A DNA stretch of 64,000 nt from Siphonodentalium dalli (lineage: Eukaryota; Mollusca; Scaphopoda; Gadilida; Siphonodentaliidae), in contig CP136065.1 of NCBI GenBank assembly GCA_032622095.1, forward strand, positions 248,929,474 to 248,993,473, read 5' to 3'. Both the position numbers and the translations under genes were made by a program. Each line of letters starts with the position of its first letter. Within the stretch, counting starts at the first letter, position 1. The notes below the pieces were generated by a model. It was given only the letters and a program-made list of their open reading frames with translations. It ran no database searches and was not told where the DNA came from. Below, piece after piece: positions 11,701 to 23,700 of the stretch.

Positions 11701-14700
11701 AGTTTCTTCAATTTGTAATTCAAGGATTTGTTCGCTCTTTAGATGCCGTCATCGGGTCGCTATCCGAGGTAGGTTTACGTTTGTGAGAAACTACTCTTTT
11801 GTGTAAAATTAATTAATTATTTTTCCAATATTTTTGTCGGAATCACAAAGTTCTGAATGTTTGCCCGGCGTACATATAAGTTATAGCGGGGAATACTTAT
11901 TAACATGCATAGTAGTTTCTAACAAACTTGCATCTGATAGTGACACGGTGGCCGATGGTGGTAAGGCCAAAACAAAAAACTTCTCTGTTTCCGATAACAT
12001 TGGGATAATTTTCCAGACAGGCAGGCAGGGATTTTTTTTTTTAAACCTTTCAGTCGTAAGTGATATAATAGTGTAGTTACAGCCCCATGAAATATGGTAG
12101 ATCAATGAGCATTAAAAATGAGCCAAGCATTGGGTAAAAACATGTTGTCCCTTGAATTCATTCACTCTGCAGTATGATCTCTACCAATAACTGACTAATT
12201 TTTGCTTTCGGGATTGGGGAAAAAACAATAAATATTGACATTGACACTCTAACAGGTAACTTTTGACTAGCCTTCTGGAGAAAAAAAAAAATTTGAGGCA
12301 GGCAAGAAAATCTCAGCCAGGCAGGGTATCGGAAACAAAGAGTTTTTTTTTTTGGCCTAACTAAATTATGAACGGATTATTGGATGCCAAAAACAAAAAA
12401 ATCCCCAACGTTATGCCAACCAATTTAGTTTGAGTTCCCAACATTGTCCCTCCGTTGGGTCAACGTTATGCCAACCAAATGGTTTAGCGTCCAACGTTAT
12501 GCCAACCATGTAGTCTGGATATCAACGTTGCATGGCCCAATGTTGGGCCAACACTCTCTATATGTCGTCCAACGTTGGCCCAACGTTGACCCAATGAGCA
12601 AAATTACGTTGGCCCAATGTTGGTTGCCCTACGTTGGCCCAACCATTCAGATGTTGGTTGTGCCAACGTTGGCCCAACCATGTCATGCTATCTGGGTTAA
12701 TTCATTATTTAAAACTTTGATCTCAATAGGCAGGTCAGGGAAATCCTGAAATTGAGGTATTAAACCTCGAATTAAGTACAAAACCCCGATCGAGGTTCTT
12801 CGAGATCATGTGATCAGTTACATGGACTCACCTTCATAGTGTAAGATGAAATACATGTACTCCACATTATATTACTTCCATCAGTATCATTTTTATGTGT
12901 ACCCATACCATGTATGGTACACATAATGCCGACGTCCGGATCAACCATCCGTCGTCCGTCCGTCCGTCCGTCTGTCCGTAGACACTTGCTTTCCGATTCA
13001 ATTACTTGAATATTTTTTATCGGATCGTGTTAAAATTTTATGTGCATGTTTATGATAACACACTCCTCACCTGTATAGTTTTTGGTATCGATCAGTTGAT
13101 CGGTTTAGAAATTATTAACACTTTGCATCCGCACATAGGCATGAGCCATCCGATGCTGTAACCAAAGTACTTTTTGTCCGATTGTTTTCATATTTGATAT
13201 GTAGGTTTATAATGACACACCCCTCACCTGTATAGTTTTTGGTATCGATCGGTTGATCGGTTTGGAAAAAATTAACCCTGCACACAAATGCTATCTGATG
13301 CATCTAAGTCAAACAATTTTCTTCTGATATGCCTCATATTTCTTACCTAGGTTTTTCTTAGCACGTTCTTTATCTGTATGGTTTTTGGTATCGTTTAGTT
13401 AACCCTTTCTGCTCTTGTTTTTAAATAGACTTAATCCAAGCTGTGTTAACATAAATATTTTTCTTCTGATCAGCACCAAATTTGGTACATATGGTCCTCA
13501 CCCCAAAATACAGATCAGGTTCAAATTTGAGTTTGATCTGGTATATTTTAACAGAGTTATGGCCATTTAAAATTCAAGTAGCTTATAATCTAATTAATGC
13601 CTGCAGGCAGTCAGCTTAGCAGAGGAGATCGTATTACACAGCCAGTGTCTTATTGGAAATGAGTTTCTCTTTAGCTTCACATTAGATAAATACCATGGCT
13701 CACAGAGTGTTTAGGGGTTCTCCTTAGCCAATGCTAGTTGGAGACAGACAAATAACACTAAGTGAATAATTGAGCTCATCTCTGGAGAAGCTTGTCACAG
13801 CATCTGGGCTGTGTGCAGTGTTTGTTTATTTAAGTCTCACATTCCTATAATCTGATCTCAAGCCTCACTCTACTGCATAAATAAAATGAATATGACAGTG
13901 ATGGCCAGAGGTCATTAACTTCCACATAGGTGTCTGCTGTCTATATAGTCTTCATGACATTAGGGACTGGCTTGTTGTGTGGGTTTTGCTAAATCCAATG
14001 ACATGCTTTTTATAGACTTTTTTGTGTTTATCAGTTCATTAGTTTGGATAAGATTAACCCTATTCTATCCGATTTCATAACTCAAATATTTCCATTTATT
14101 TTATTTATAGTTCTTGGCATAGTTTATGATAACACACCCCTAACCTGCATATTGAGAGTCATATGGTTGATTTGCTTAAAAATATTAACATCTCCACCAA
14201 TCCTGTTGACACAATGTGATACTAGTAACTAGATATACTTTACATGATCACTATATATAATTGCATCCATGTTGATGCATTCTTCACTTGTTTAGATTTT
14301 GGGATCGATTGGTTTGATAAAATTAACCATAAATTATATTTCCGCTGTTACATAAATTACATCTTTCCAATGTTCAGCTTAGAAGAAAATTAACCCTACC
14401 CATTCCAATCCATGGTCATACAGTATGCTATCCAATGTAATGAATCTTATTTTCAATCTGTCCAATCTCATACTAGTACATATACCTCTAGCTATCTAAA
14501 AATTCAGCATTAAAATATTTTATATCCAATCATTATCAATAATTTTATATCCAAGTCTATACATCCCTCACTTGTACAGTGGTTCATGTATTGATTTTTT
14601 AAATGGGAAATATTAACCATTTTCTCCCATCTAAATGATCCCATGAATTTTTAATATGCAACTAACAAAAAACATAATAAAAACAGCTATGGTGCATCTT

Positions 14701-17700
14701 TCTGACTATGGATTTAGCTTAATTAGCTTTATCACTCTATAAGACATATCTGGTTGAAATTGATTGCCATATCCATGTTCCTATTGTGCATATGTGAGCA
14801 AGGTGCCCAGTAAGTCTGATTCCACTTGTGACCTCAATAGTAAGGTGTGAATTGTTGATTTTTTTGCACTCATGAAAAGGTTGGTGTAAGAATCTATTAA
14901 AATAGCTAATCAGTATCGCCAAGGTATGGGTTAAACCAGGGTTTCCGCTAGGGATAAATAACTGAGGCCGTATTTGGGGGGGGGACACTCAACGCGACGG
15001 GGCGACCATGGTTCGCTCCGTCGGGTGAAAATTTTGATGTTTGTCAGTGAAAAGAAGCAATTTCCTTGCACCTAAGACATGAAATAGGAACGTTGAATCT
15101 ACGTGGATAAAGTAAATTGAAACAGCGCATGTTTTTTGACACCAAATTATTTAGTTATTAATTTAGTATCTCCATCATCGCTGTTCAAAGGTCAAGGGTA
15201 TCAGAATGTGAACCGGATTTCGTACCGGCTGTTTTTCGTACCGATATTCTGAAGCATACCGGTAGTTGGTAACCAAGAGGTCATTCCCCTCGCTACGCTG
15301 GTTTGGGCGCAATTCCGTTTTGCAAGTAACTCCATGCATTTGAAAATGCATCTAATCTTCTCTCTGTTCGCGCCTCGTGTGGTGTTTGATGCGACTTGCA
15401 TTTGTTGCATCACATTTCCCGAAGTAGCTGAAGCGGCAAAGTCAACGCTCGCCTGAACACAATCTACGTGAATTCACATGCCTTTCAAACTGTCTACGTG
15501 GATGGTCAGTCTGCCGAACCCCTGTGTCCACCCAGGACAGACCGATTTGTTGCATTCTGGGCAGAGAACGGCGCCACCGGGAACATAGGGAGCAAATCCA
15601 CCCCCCTTTCTCTATACTGTAATTTGCCCACGGGAAGATCTCCATCCATTTTCGACGTGACGAGACAGACGAACCACCTCGAGAAGATGTCGAATCAATA
15701 CCTTGGCTATCATCTACCATAACGGAAACTATGTTCGCTCCAGTCGACGTTGAAGCAATACATTGTCGATCATATGTTGCATCAGAAACTACGTTCGTAG
15801 AGTTTGGCGCATCGTCGGTCGGCAAGTTTCCAGGTCGCCCAGTAGTATAAAACGCAGTTATTTTTGCTGATCCCTGGGCATCGTTCGGTCGCAGTTTTCT
15901 TTTGTATAATCCATCTTTGTGACTCATAATTAATTTTGTTTAAACGGACCGCTCGCAAATTTTGAAAGTATTCAACTAAAACTTCAATGTAACATGAGAC
16001 GTGACGTCGCGGGAACCGAGTGCGTGGGCAGTTTTCTTTGTCGGCAACGGTCCCTTTGATGTGACGATTGGTTTGTCTTTGACTTATGCCGACAAAGCAT
16101 TACGATGGGTGACCCATGCAACTGATTACGTATAGGCATAAAGTGCATATGTTAATCGCCCAGTGCCGGTGGCCACATTCCCGGGAAAAGAGGTTTGAGC
16201 TCGCCGGGCCATTATTGGGGAGGGGAATGAGGCCGCTTGACGGCCGGCCTGCCGTAGTAGCGGAAACCCTGGTTAAACATCTGCCGATCGTGATCGGCCT
16301 CTCGTTGGTTTAGAGTGTTTCCCCTTATGTCATGGGTGAGTATTTTGGCCAGTGGTCACATGATCTTGAAGAACTTCGATCAAGGTTTTTACACAAATCG
16401 AGGTTTAGTACATAGAGTTTGGGTTTTCCCTGACCTGATAGGGGATAACTTGAACAAATATCAGCTGATATTGTTGATAATCGATTTACGAGAGTTGCTC
16501 AATGTTGATCTAATTCAAAACCTGGCAGGTCCGTCAAGTTTGGGTGGACATGTGGGACTGTAACTCCCCTGACTACAGCCCCCCCCTGATGCACCCCTGG
16601 TACTGACATAGCATTCAGGGCGCTTATCTCTACCATGACAGGAGGTTATTGTTCTGTGGGATGATATAATCTTCTTTCTTCTCAAAATGAAAAATGACCA
16701 GAGATAATCAAGGCTCTGTAATGCCTTGTGAGATGGGAGGAAACAGTATGCTGCAGTTTTATACTGGGAGACTTTATATCATTTGTAACACTTCTAACAC
16801 CTGTCTACTAGTGATGCGGACCGGATCGGACCACCTTGGGTGGTCCGGTCCACTGCCAAGGCGGTCCAGTCCGGTCCTGTCCAGGCCATTCCGGTCCGGT
16901 ACACATGCCTGGACCGGTCCAAAACGGTCCGGTCCATCTATAATAGGCTATATGTTAATTAATTCTCTGTTTTCTAAAAGTTTTTACTCTGTATAGTACA
17001 AACTATAAGGTTACTGGAGTTCAGTGCATTGCAATCAGTCCATACATGTCAAAACTTACATTGTTTGCCGATTGTATGCATCATTGTCTGTCTCTGGTGG
17101 GATATACTGGGAGCGATGCACGATAATAGTATTTCTAGTAATGCGAACATGCACTAATTAAATGTATTGGGCATATATATAGCTAGCTAGGGCCAGAATG
17201 TGTTATAACCAATCTAACATGGCACTCAACTGATCGTATGCATGATTCGTATCATACTTATTTTCATTAAATTGAAATTTAAACGAAATAGCTATACTGA
17301 TGACAATTATACAAATGTGTACTAATATGACTACTACATTAATATTGGAGATTGTGATGGCTGATTGTATAGTCCTGACAATTACAGTTATATACCTAGG
17401 CTAAGTACAGCTACTATAATACTATTGGATTAATGTGACTGTCTTGTGTATGTACTATGTAATGTGGTTTGCATGTTTCTTCGATAATTATAACTGTGAA
17501 AAACAATAGAATACTCGATTCGATATCCATTCAAATTGATTAGTTGATGCCATGTTACACTGTTTATGACAAATAGTTCCATACTCATTCAGTTGCATGT
17601 TTGTCGCATTGGTAGGGTGCTACATAGTGTTGGACATTAAATCAGGCGGCCGCCCACACTGGCACTTTCATTATGAGGAAAGTGACATGTACAATGTACA

Positions 17701-20700
17701 TCTATACATTGTTTTCGTGACATCAAATGTTTAATAGATATTAACCACTTCAATGCGTCAATACATCGTTGCTAATTGATATGACGGCAAATACGCAATA
17801 ATATTCGCGATAGTTTATTATAACTGAAGTAAAATAGTGGACCGGACCGGTGAGTACCGGACCGGCGGCAAAAAGCGGTCCGGTCCAGTAACACCCGGAC
17901 CGGACCGCGGTCCACCCCTGGACCGCGGACCGGACCGGTCCAAAGCGGTCCGGTCCGCATCACTACTGTCTACAAGCATTCTCACTGGAATCTTAGAAAG
18001 TATGTAAGTTAACGCTCTGTAACGCTTTGTAACATGTTGCTACACTGAGATGGGAGGTAACAATATGCTGTGGCTTTTTACTGGGGACTTTATATCATTT
18101 GTAACACCTGTCTATGAGTGGTCTCTCTGGAATCTTAGAAATCATGAAACACTCCGTAATGCTTTGTAACATGTCGCTACACTGATATGGGAGAAAACAA
18201 TATGCTGTGGTTTTCTACTGGGGACTTTATATCATTTGTAACATTTGTAACACCCGTCTACGAGTATAAAAGTATAAATATTTCATTCTATGAATGCAAG
18301 ATGTTACATTTTGTTACACTTTTAACATTTGTGACGGTATTACAAAATGCCTAGTGGTGGACAAGTGTACCGGTTTCATACATGTACATGTATCTTTAGA
18401 AGCCTCAATTGTTTTCCTTTTCAGGTGACAAAGATAATCAAGTCGAATGAATGTGACTCATCAACCAGGCGCTCCATTTATGATGCGGTCGGTTTCAAGT
18501 TTCTAGCTCGACTTCTCAAAACAAGTAAATAATACTTAATCCTGTTAGATTGTTAATTTATCTGATTATATATGCTCTCCATTTATGATGCAGTCGGTTT
18601 CATGTTTCTAGCTCAACTTCTCAAAACAAGTAAATAATACTTAATCCTGTTAGATTGTTAATTTATCTGTTTATATATGCTCTCCATTTATGATGCGGTC
18701 GGTTTCAAGTTTCTAGCTCGACTTCTCAAAACAAGTAAATAATACTTAGTCCTGTTAGATTGTTAATTTATCTGTTTATATATGCCAGGGTTTCCGCCAG
18801 GCCGGCTGCGGGTCTGTCACACGGACCCATTCCCCCCGTCGGTCGTTGCATGAAATCCCGTTCATACACAAATAAATGACGTTATTTAAAACTTATTCAG
18901 TCTTGCCTGTGTCGACAGGCTATACATCTACACTTATTTTCATTAATATTGACATATGAAATCGACACAGTCCATCTCCCGAAAAAAACAATAAGAATAG
19001 CATGCAAATACATTGGAGCAAAACATCAAAGGCGGCAAACATCAATGCCATCAGAATAAGCATGCGTCAGCTGCAGACTTATTTCGTCAGCATATCGGTG
19101 CCATAAATGGGTCTGTTTTTGACGTCGCGTTCAGTTCAGCGCAAACTAACCATGAGCCATAAAAAGGGTGAATATAAAAGAAAAATATGACCAGAAGATG
19201 CAAAGGGTTCGGCGTAGATTAGCAATTTTTTTAGACATGAGACTGAAAGCCAGACAGGTATAGATGGTCAAGTTACACATAGTGACAGTTCCATGTTAAG
19301 ATGAATGTGCAGAACCTTGCCTTGGTACTTTAACAAATACGTCGTCTGACAGAACGCAATCAAGTCGACAATGGGGTGATGAATATCAGTGGGCCTTTTA
19401 CAACGCCGCTAAGTCCAGGTGGATATGCCAACTGTGTACGAATTGGCACGGACAAATACCACGGGCACCGGATACCGACCCATGGTGGGTTGATAAAGGC
19501 ATCAGACTAAGCGATCATCCAAGGCGCCAATTTGAAAAACACCAAAATTCATCAGTCCACCGAAATTGTCTAACTACATGTACTAGCATTGACAGAGTAG
19601 CCGCCACTACAGCCGGGTCCGTGATTCAACAACTACAATATGCCTCAGATACCACTCGGGATGAGAACAGGGGAAAGATAGTGGGAATTTTCAAAATTAT
19701 GGAACTGGTTGTGAAACGAAACTGGGCTTATTCTACTTCCCTTCCTGACATTGTATCACTTGTGGAAGATCTCGGTGTGGATTTGAAACTACTGGGAACC
19801 ACTACATATCTTTCACACCAATCTAATGAAGAAATGATAAAATGTATGAGTGAGTACATAGAGGAAACAATGTGGGATGAATGTAAAAGTGCTAGTTTCT
19901 AGAATATCGTAAAGTATATAAATAGTGCATTCGAACAACGAAAGAACTTAGTGTCTAATGCCAACCTCAAGCAGTAACGATTTACCTTATAAACTTACGT
20001 CAGTCGTATAGCCTTGGCATACCACATTACAGTACGTAAATATTTGTTTTATTGTCTATGTGAAATGTGCATGTATATGTTTCATTGTGTCTTATGTTAA
20101 CCATCAATGTTGAAGTTGTGACAATAAAATCTTATCGTATGAAAATTCAAAATTGTCTAGTGGAAAACGAATATCTAAGTTTGCTTTAATTGTGTCTATG
20201 TTAATCATCATCATCATCATCATCATCATAATCATGGAACAAATCTTTCGACTTTTTGTTCCAGTACTAATGAAAATGTATTGGTAAAAAATGTCACAAT
20301 CATAATGGATTTAAATTATGTTGTTATGCTGGTAGAGTTCTGTCATTGACATCGTCATATAGATATCGCCTGTTGTGGAAATATGAATCTATTAACATTT
20401 TAAATTCCTTCAGAGATGGTGTTGCTACTATGTGGTTTGGTAACGCATTCCAGTCTTCTATTTATATATCCTCTGTGTGAAGAAGTATTTCCCATAGTCC
20501 TTTAACACTGTTCGCTTCTGTAACTTCCATTGGTGACCTCTAGTTTTATCGGACAAACTTTTCTGGAATAGTTCATGAGTATCAACGTTGTAGTGGTCAT
20601 TTAAAAACCTGTACACTTCTATTAAGTCTCCCCGGAAACGTCTATACTTCAGGGACATTATGTTTAGTTCGATCATGCGTTCTCTATAACTAAGTTGCTT

Positions 20701-23700
20701 CAGCTGCGGGTACCAGTTTCGTTGCTTTCCTTTGAACCCTTTCGAGAATTATACTCTGGTATTTATGTCGAGGATGCCATGCGGAATTGCCATACTCTAG
20801 CACAGGACGTACCATGCTCACATATAATTGTCTAAATGTGCCCAGATCTAAGTGGGAGAAGGTTCTGTAAATTATTCCAATGATTTTACTTGCTTTGTTG
20901 CAAATTTGATGTATGTGTTCGTCGAATTTGAGTTTGTTATCAATTATAACCCCTAGATCTCTCTCCGAGTGACTAATAAAATGGGAGTTTCTTCATGTGT
21001 GCTTGTATCAATCATGTGGCAGTTTATTTGTAGATTGTTATGCCCAAAATGGATCACGTGAATTTTATCGTTGTTGAATCGGAGTTGCCATTTCTCTGAC
21101 CACTTACACACAGCATTTATTTCTTTTTGGATGTCATCGTGTTGCGGGTTTACTGTAAGTTTCGTGTCATCGGCAAACATTTCACAGAAACAATTTACAC
21201 TATCGGGCAAGTCATTTATGTAGAGTAGAAACAATATTGGGCCAAGAACGCTTCCTTGTGGTACACCACTAGTGACCATTTTCCATTCAGAATACTGATT
21301 TCCTATCCGGACGCGTTGTTGTCTTATTAAAACCCACCCTTTTACAGACAATTGCACAGAATATTGTTTGGGCTTTATATATCTTACGGTGCTATCATTT
21401 TTTATTGCAGAAAAAGTTCCAGAAGACTGCTCACCATACATATATAGGTCAATTGCATTGAGTCTGCTTGTGTGCTTTAGTACAGATCATGATTTGGTGA
21501 GCCATATATATATATAGGTCAATTGTATGGTGAGCCATACATATTTAGGTCAATTGTATGGTGAGCCATACATGTATAGGTCAATTGTATTGAGTCTAAC
21601 AATGTATTCCTTATTCCATTGTTACAACTACATGTATGAGCAAGGTGTGGGGAGATCTTGAGTAAAATCTGAGGTGAGTCGAAATATCAGGGAGGGGGTG
21701 ATGATAATCTAGGTATTTTTTGTTACTGCCTCAGTTTACTTATTATACCCCCCCCCCCCCACACTGATTATACCCCTATTATGTCTCCCATAGCAGAAGA
21801 GGCCATATACAGGTATGGGTTCCAACATTGTCCGCTTGTAACAAATCTTTTCATTGGGAAATTGTAAGACTGACCATAATGGACTAGGTTACAATTTGTG
21901 TATCGTTCAATGATAATTCTCAGAAGCATATTTTGAATATTGATGCTGATCACCCTTAAATGATTAGACCAATTCAAAAACTCTAGGAAACATATTTTCA
22001 CCCCTTATATCAAATTGGCTTATGGAGACATAGGCTCAGATTGAAGTTCCCAAATGGTGAATATTGTGATGTAATTACAACTACTTTCTCTTTCGGTTAA
22101 ATACGTGCATTTGATTGGTCAATTGCCCTTAGATACGCTTGGTAGCGACGATTTCTATCAGCCGAGGGAAATGTCATTTCCCACATCACAACGCGCAGTG
22201 ATACTTTAAGAAATTGGGCAACATGCACGAACGGTCGCCCAACATCATGATGCCATTTCCTAAAAGCGTCCATAGTTACCATACCGTGAAAATTAAATTA
22301 ACGAATTAGACAGATCAGTGAAACTATGAAATGTGATAATTTAGTTGGGGATAAAGGAATGTTTTACATAACTATTCCACCATTAGTATTAGCATTTATC
22401 CAGCTTTGTGTCAATACTAATATGACATGGTAGTGGTCATGAGAGCATAGAATGCACCATTGTAGCGATTGTTTACTTTTCGAGTTTGTCACCGGAGAAC
22501 GCAAATTCGGTGGGGAAATTTGGGAACACTGCTTCAGAATTGCTATCGAATCAGATTGTCTTTATGACAATAGATGTTCTAGAATCGTTTTAAATAAGTG
22601 AAATTTACACCAGCAAGTACAGTTTAATAGTTTACGGTGTGGTGTCTTGCTTTTGTATAGGTTGGAAAGTTGGAAACAGAGATCGAATTGTGTGTGTTCA
22701 TCTCGAACTTCCGGTCAGTCGCCCAATTTATTCTCGACCCGATTTCCCATTTTCCATTAAAAGAGCAACTGAAGTCCAGACACAAATATCACCTGGGTAG
22801 TTTTACTATTTTAGTGTTTTTAATATAGTTTCTTAAAAAAAACTAGTTTAATCACCAACTAATATGCAGATTGTCGTAATTATAAGCAATCAATGTCGTT
22901 TTTAATGCATCTGTCGGCGTATAGAAGTGTCTGATGCTGAATTACTTACTGTATAATTTCGCAAAGAGAAATTATACTAAGTATGTAGTTTGACATCAGA
23001 CACTTCTATACGCTGACAGATGCATCGAAAACGACGTTTATTGCATATGTACACCCATTGGGAATCTTGATTATGCAATGTGTCATCTGCCAATTTGGGG
23101 ATATCGAGAAACTAAACTAAAAAAATAAATAAAATCTGTGTGAAGAGTAGAAATTTTATAATAAAGAAACTTTCAAGAGAAGATGAGGCCTAAGCAGATT
23201 GGGGTCCCCAGCGGGTGTATTTAGTGATGCTAACCCGCTATGAGGGATAGTGTCACTAAATTCACCCTCTGGGGACCTCATTCCTGAAATGACACACACT
23301 AAACTCAGGATTGAATAGCTCTTTTAAAATATCATTGTTTCATCTCTGTTTCTATTCAACATTAGGTAATATGGAAGGTGGAAGTGACAACAACCTCTGA
23401 AGATAATGCATGAAAATGTACAAATCACACCTCTATCACTCACTCACACTCAAATTATAAACTCCCAGTTAATTTTTAGCTCAACTTTAATTTGTAAACA
23501 TTGAGCTATTGCCATGGGTTGGTGTCCATCGTCCATGCACAATATCAAAGTGAAATTTAGATTTCAACATGTATATACTGGAATGGTCTGTTATTAATTT
23601 TGAGGGGTTTTCAGAAAAAAATAAGCAGGGGCGCCGGAAGCATCCAAGGGCAGGGGGGGGCAGAGCCTACAAAAAGGGCACTTTTCCGCAAAAAAGGGCA

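Larger units (their letters stand above)
9020..12696. mobile_element. Composite 3.7-kb inverted-repeat element with CCAACGTTGG arrays
   Basis: The outer ends are inverted: CCCAGATAGCATGAC at 9020-9034 and GTCATGCTATCTGGG at 12682-12696. Just inside each end are arrays rich in TTGGGCCAACGTTGG (9030-9340, 11010-11370, 12405-12680). Their 60-120 bp units contain CCGTTGGAATTATAACGTT and AATTTACTGCAGCACAT. The centre carries a second inverted pair (see 9350-11008). No transposase is seen, and no clear target duplication was found. The reading frames here come from the repeats. It sits wholly in intron 1. Confidence 0.75.

Noticed and set aside
22097..22282. 61-codon minus-strand frame
   Set aside because: No family similarity that I can see and no splice or expression evidence; probably chance.
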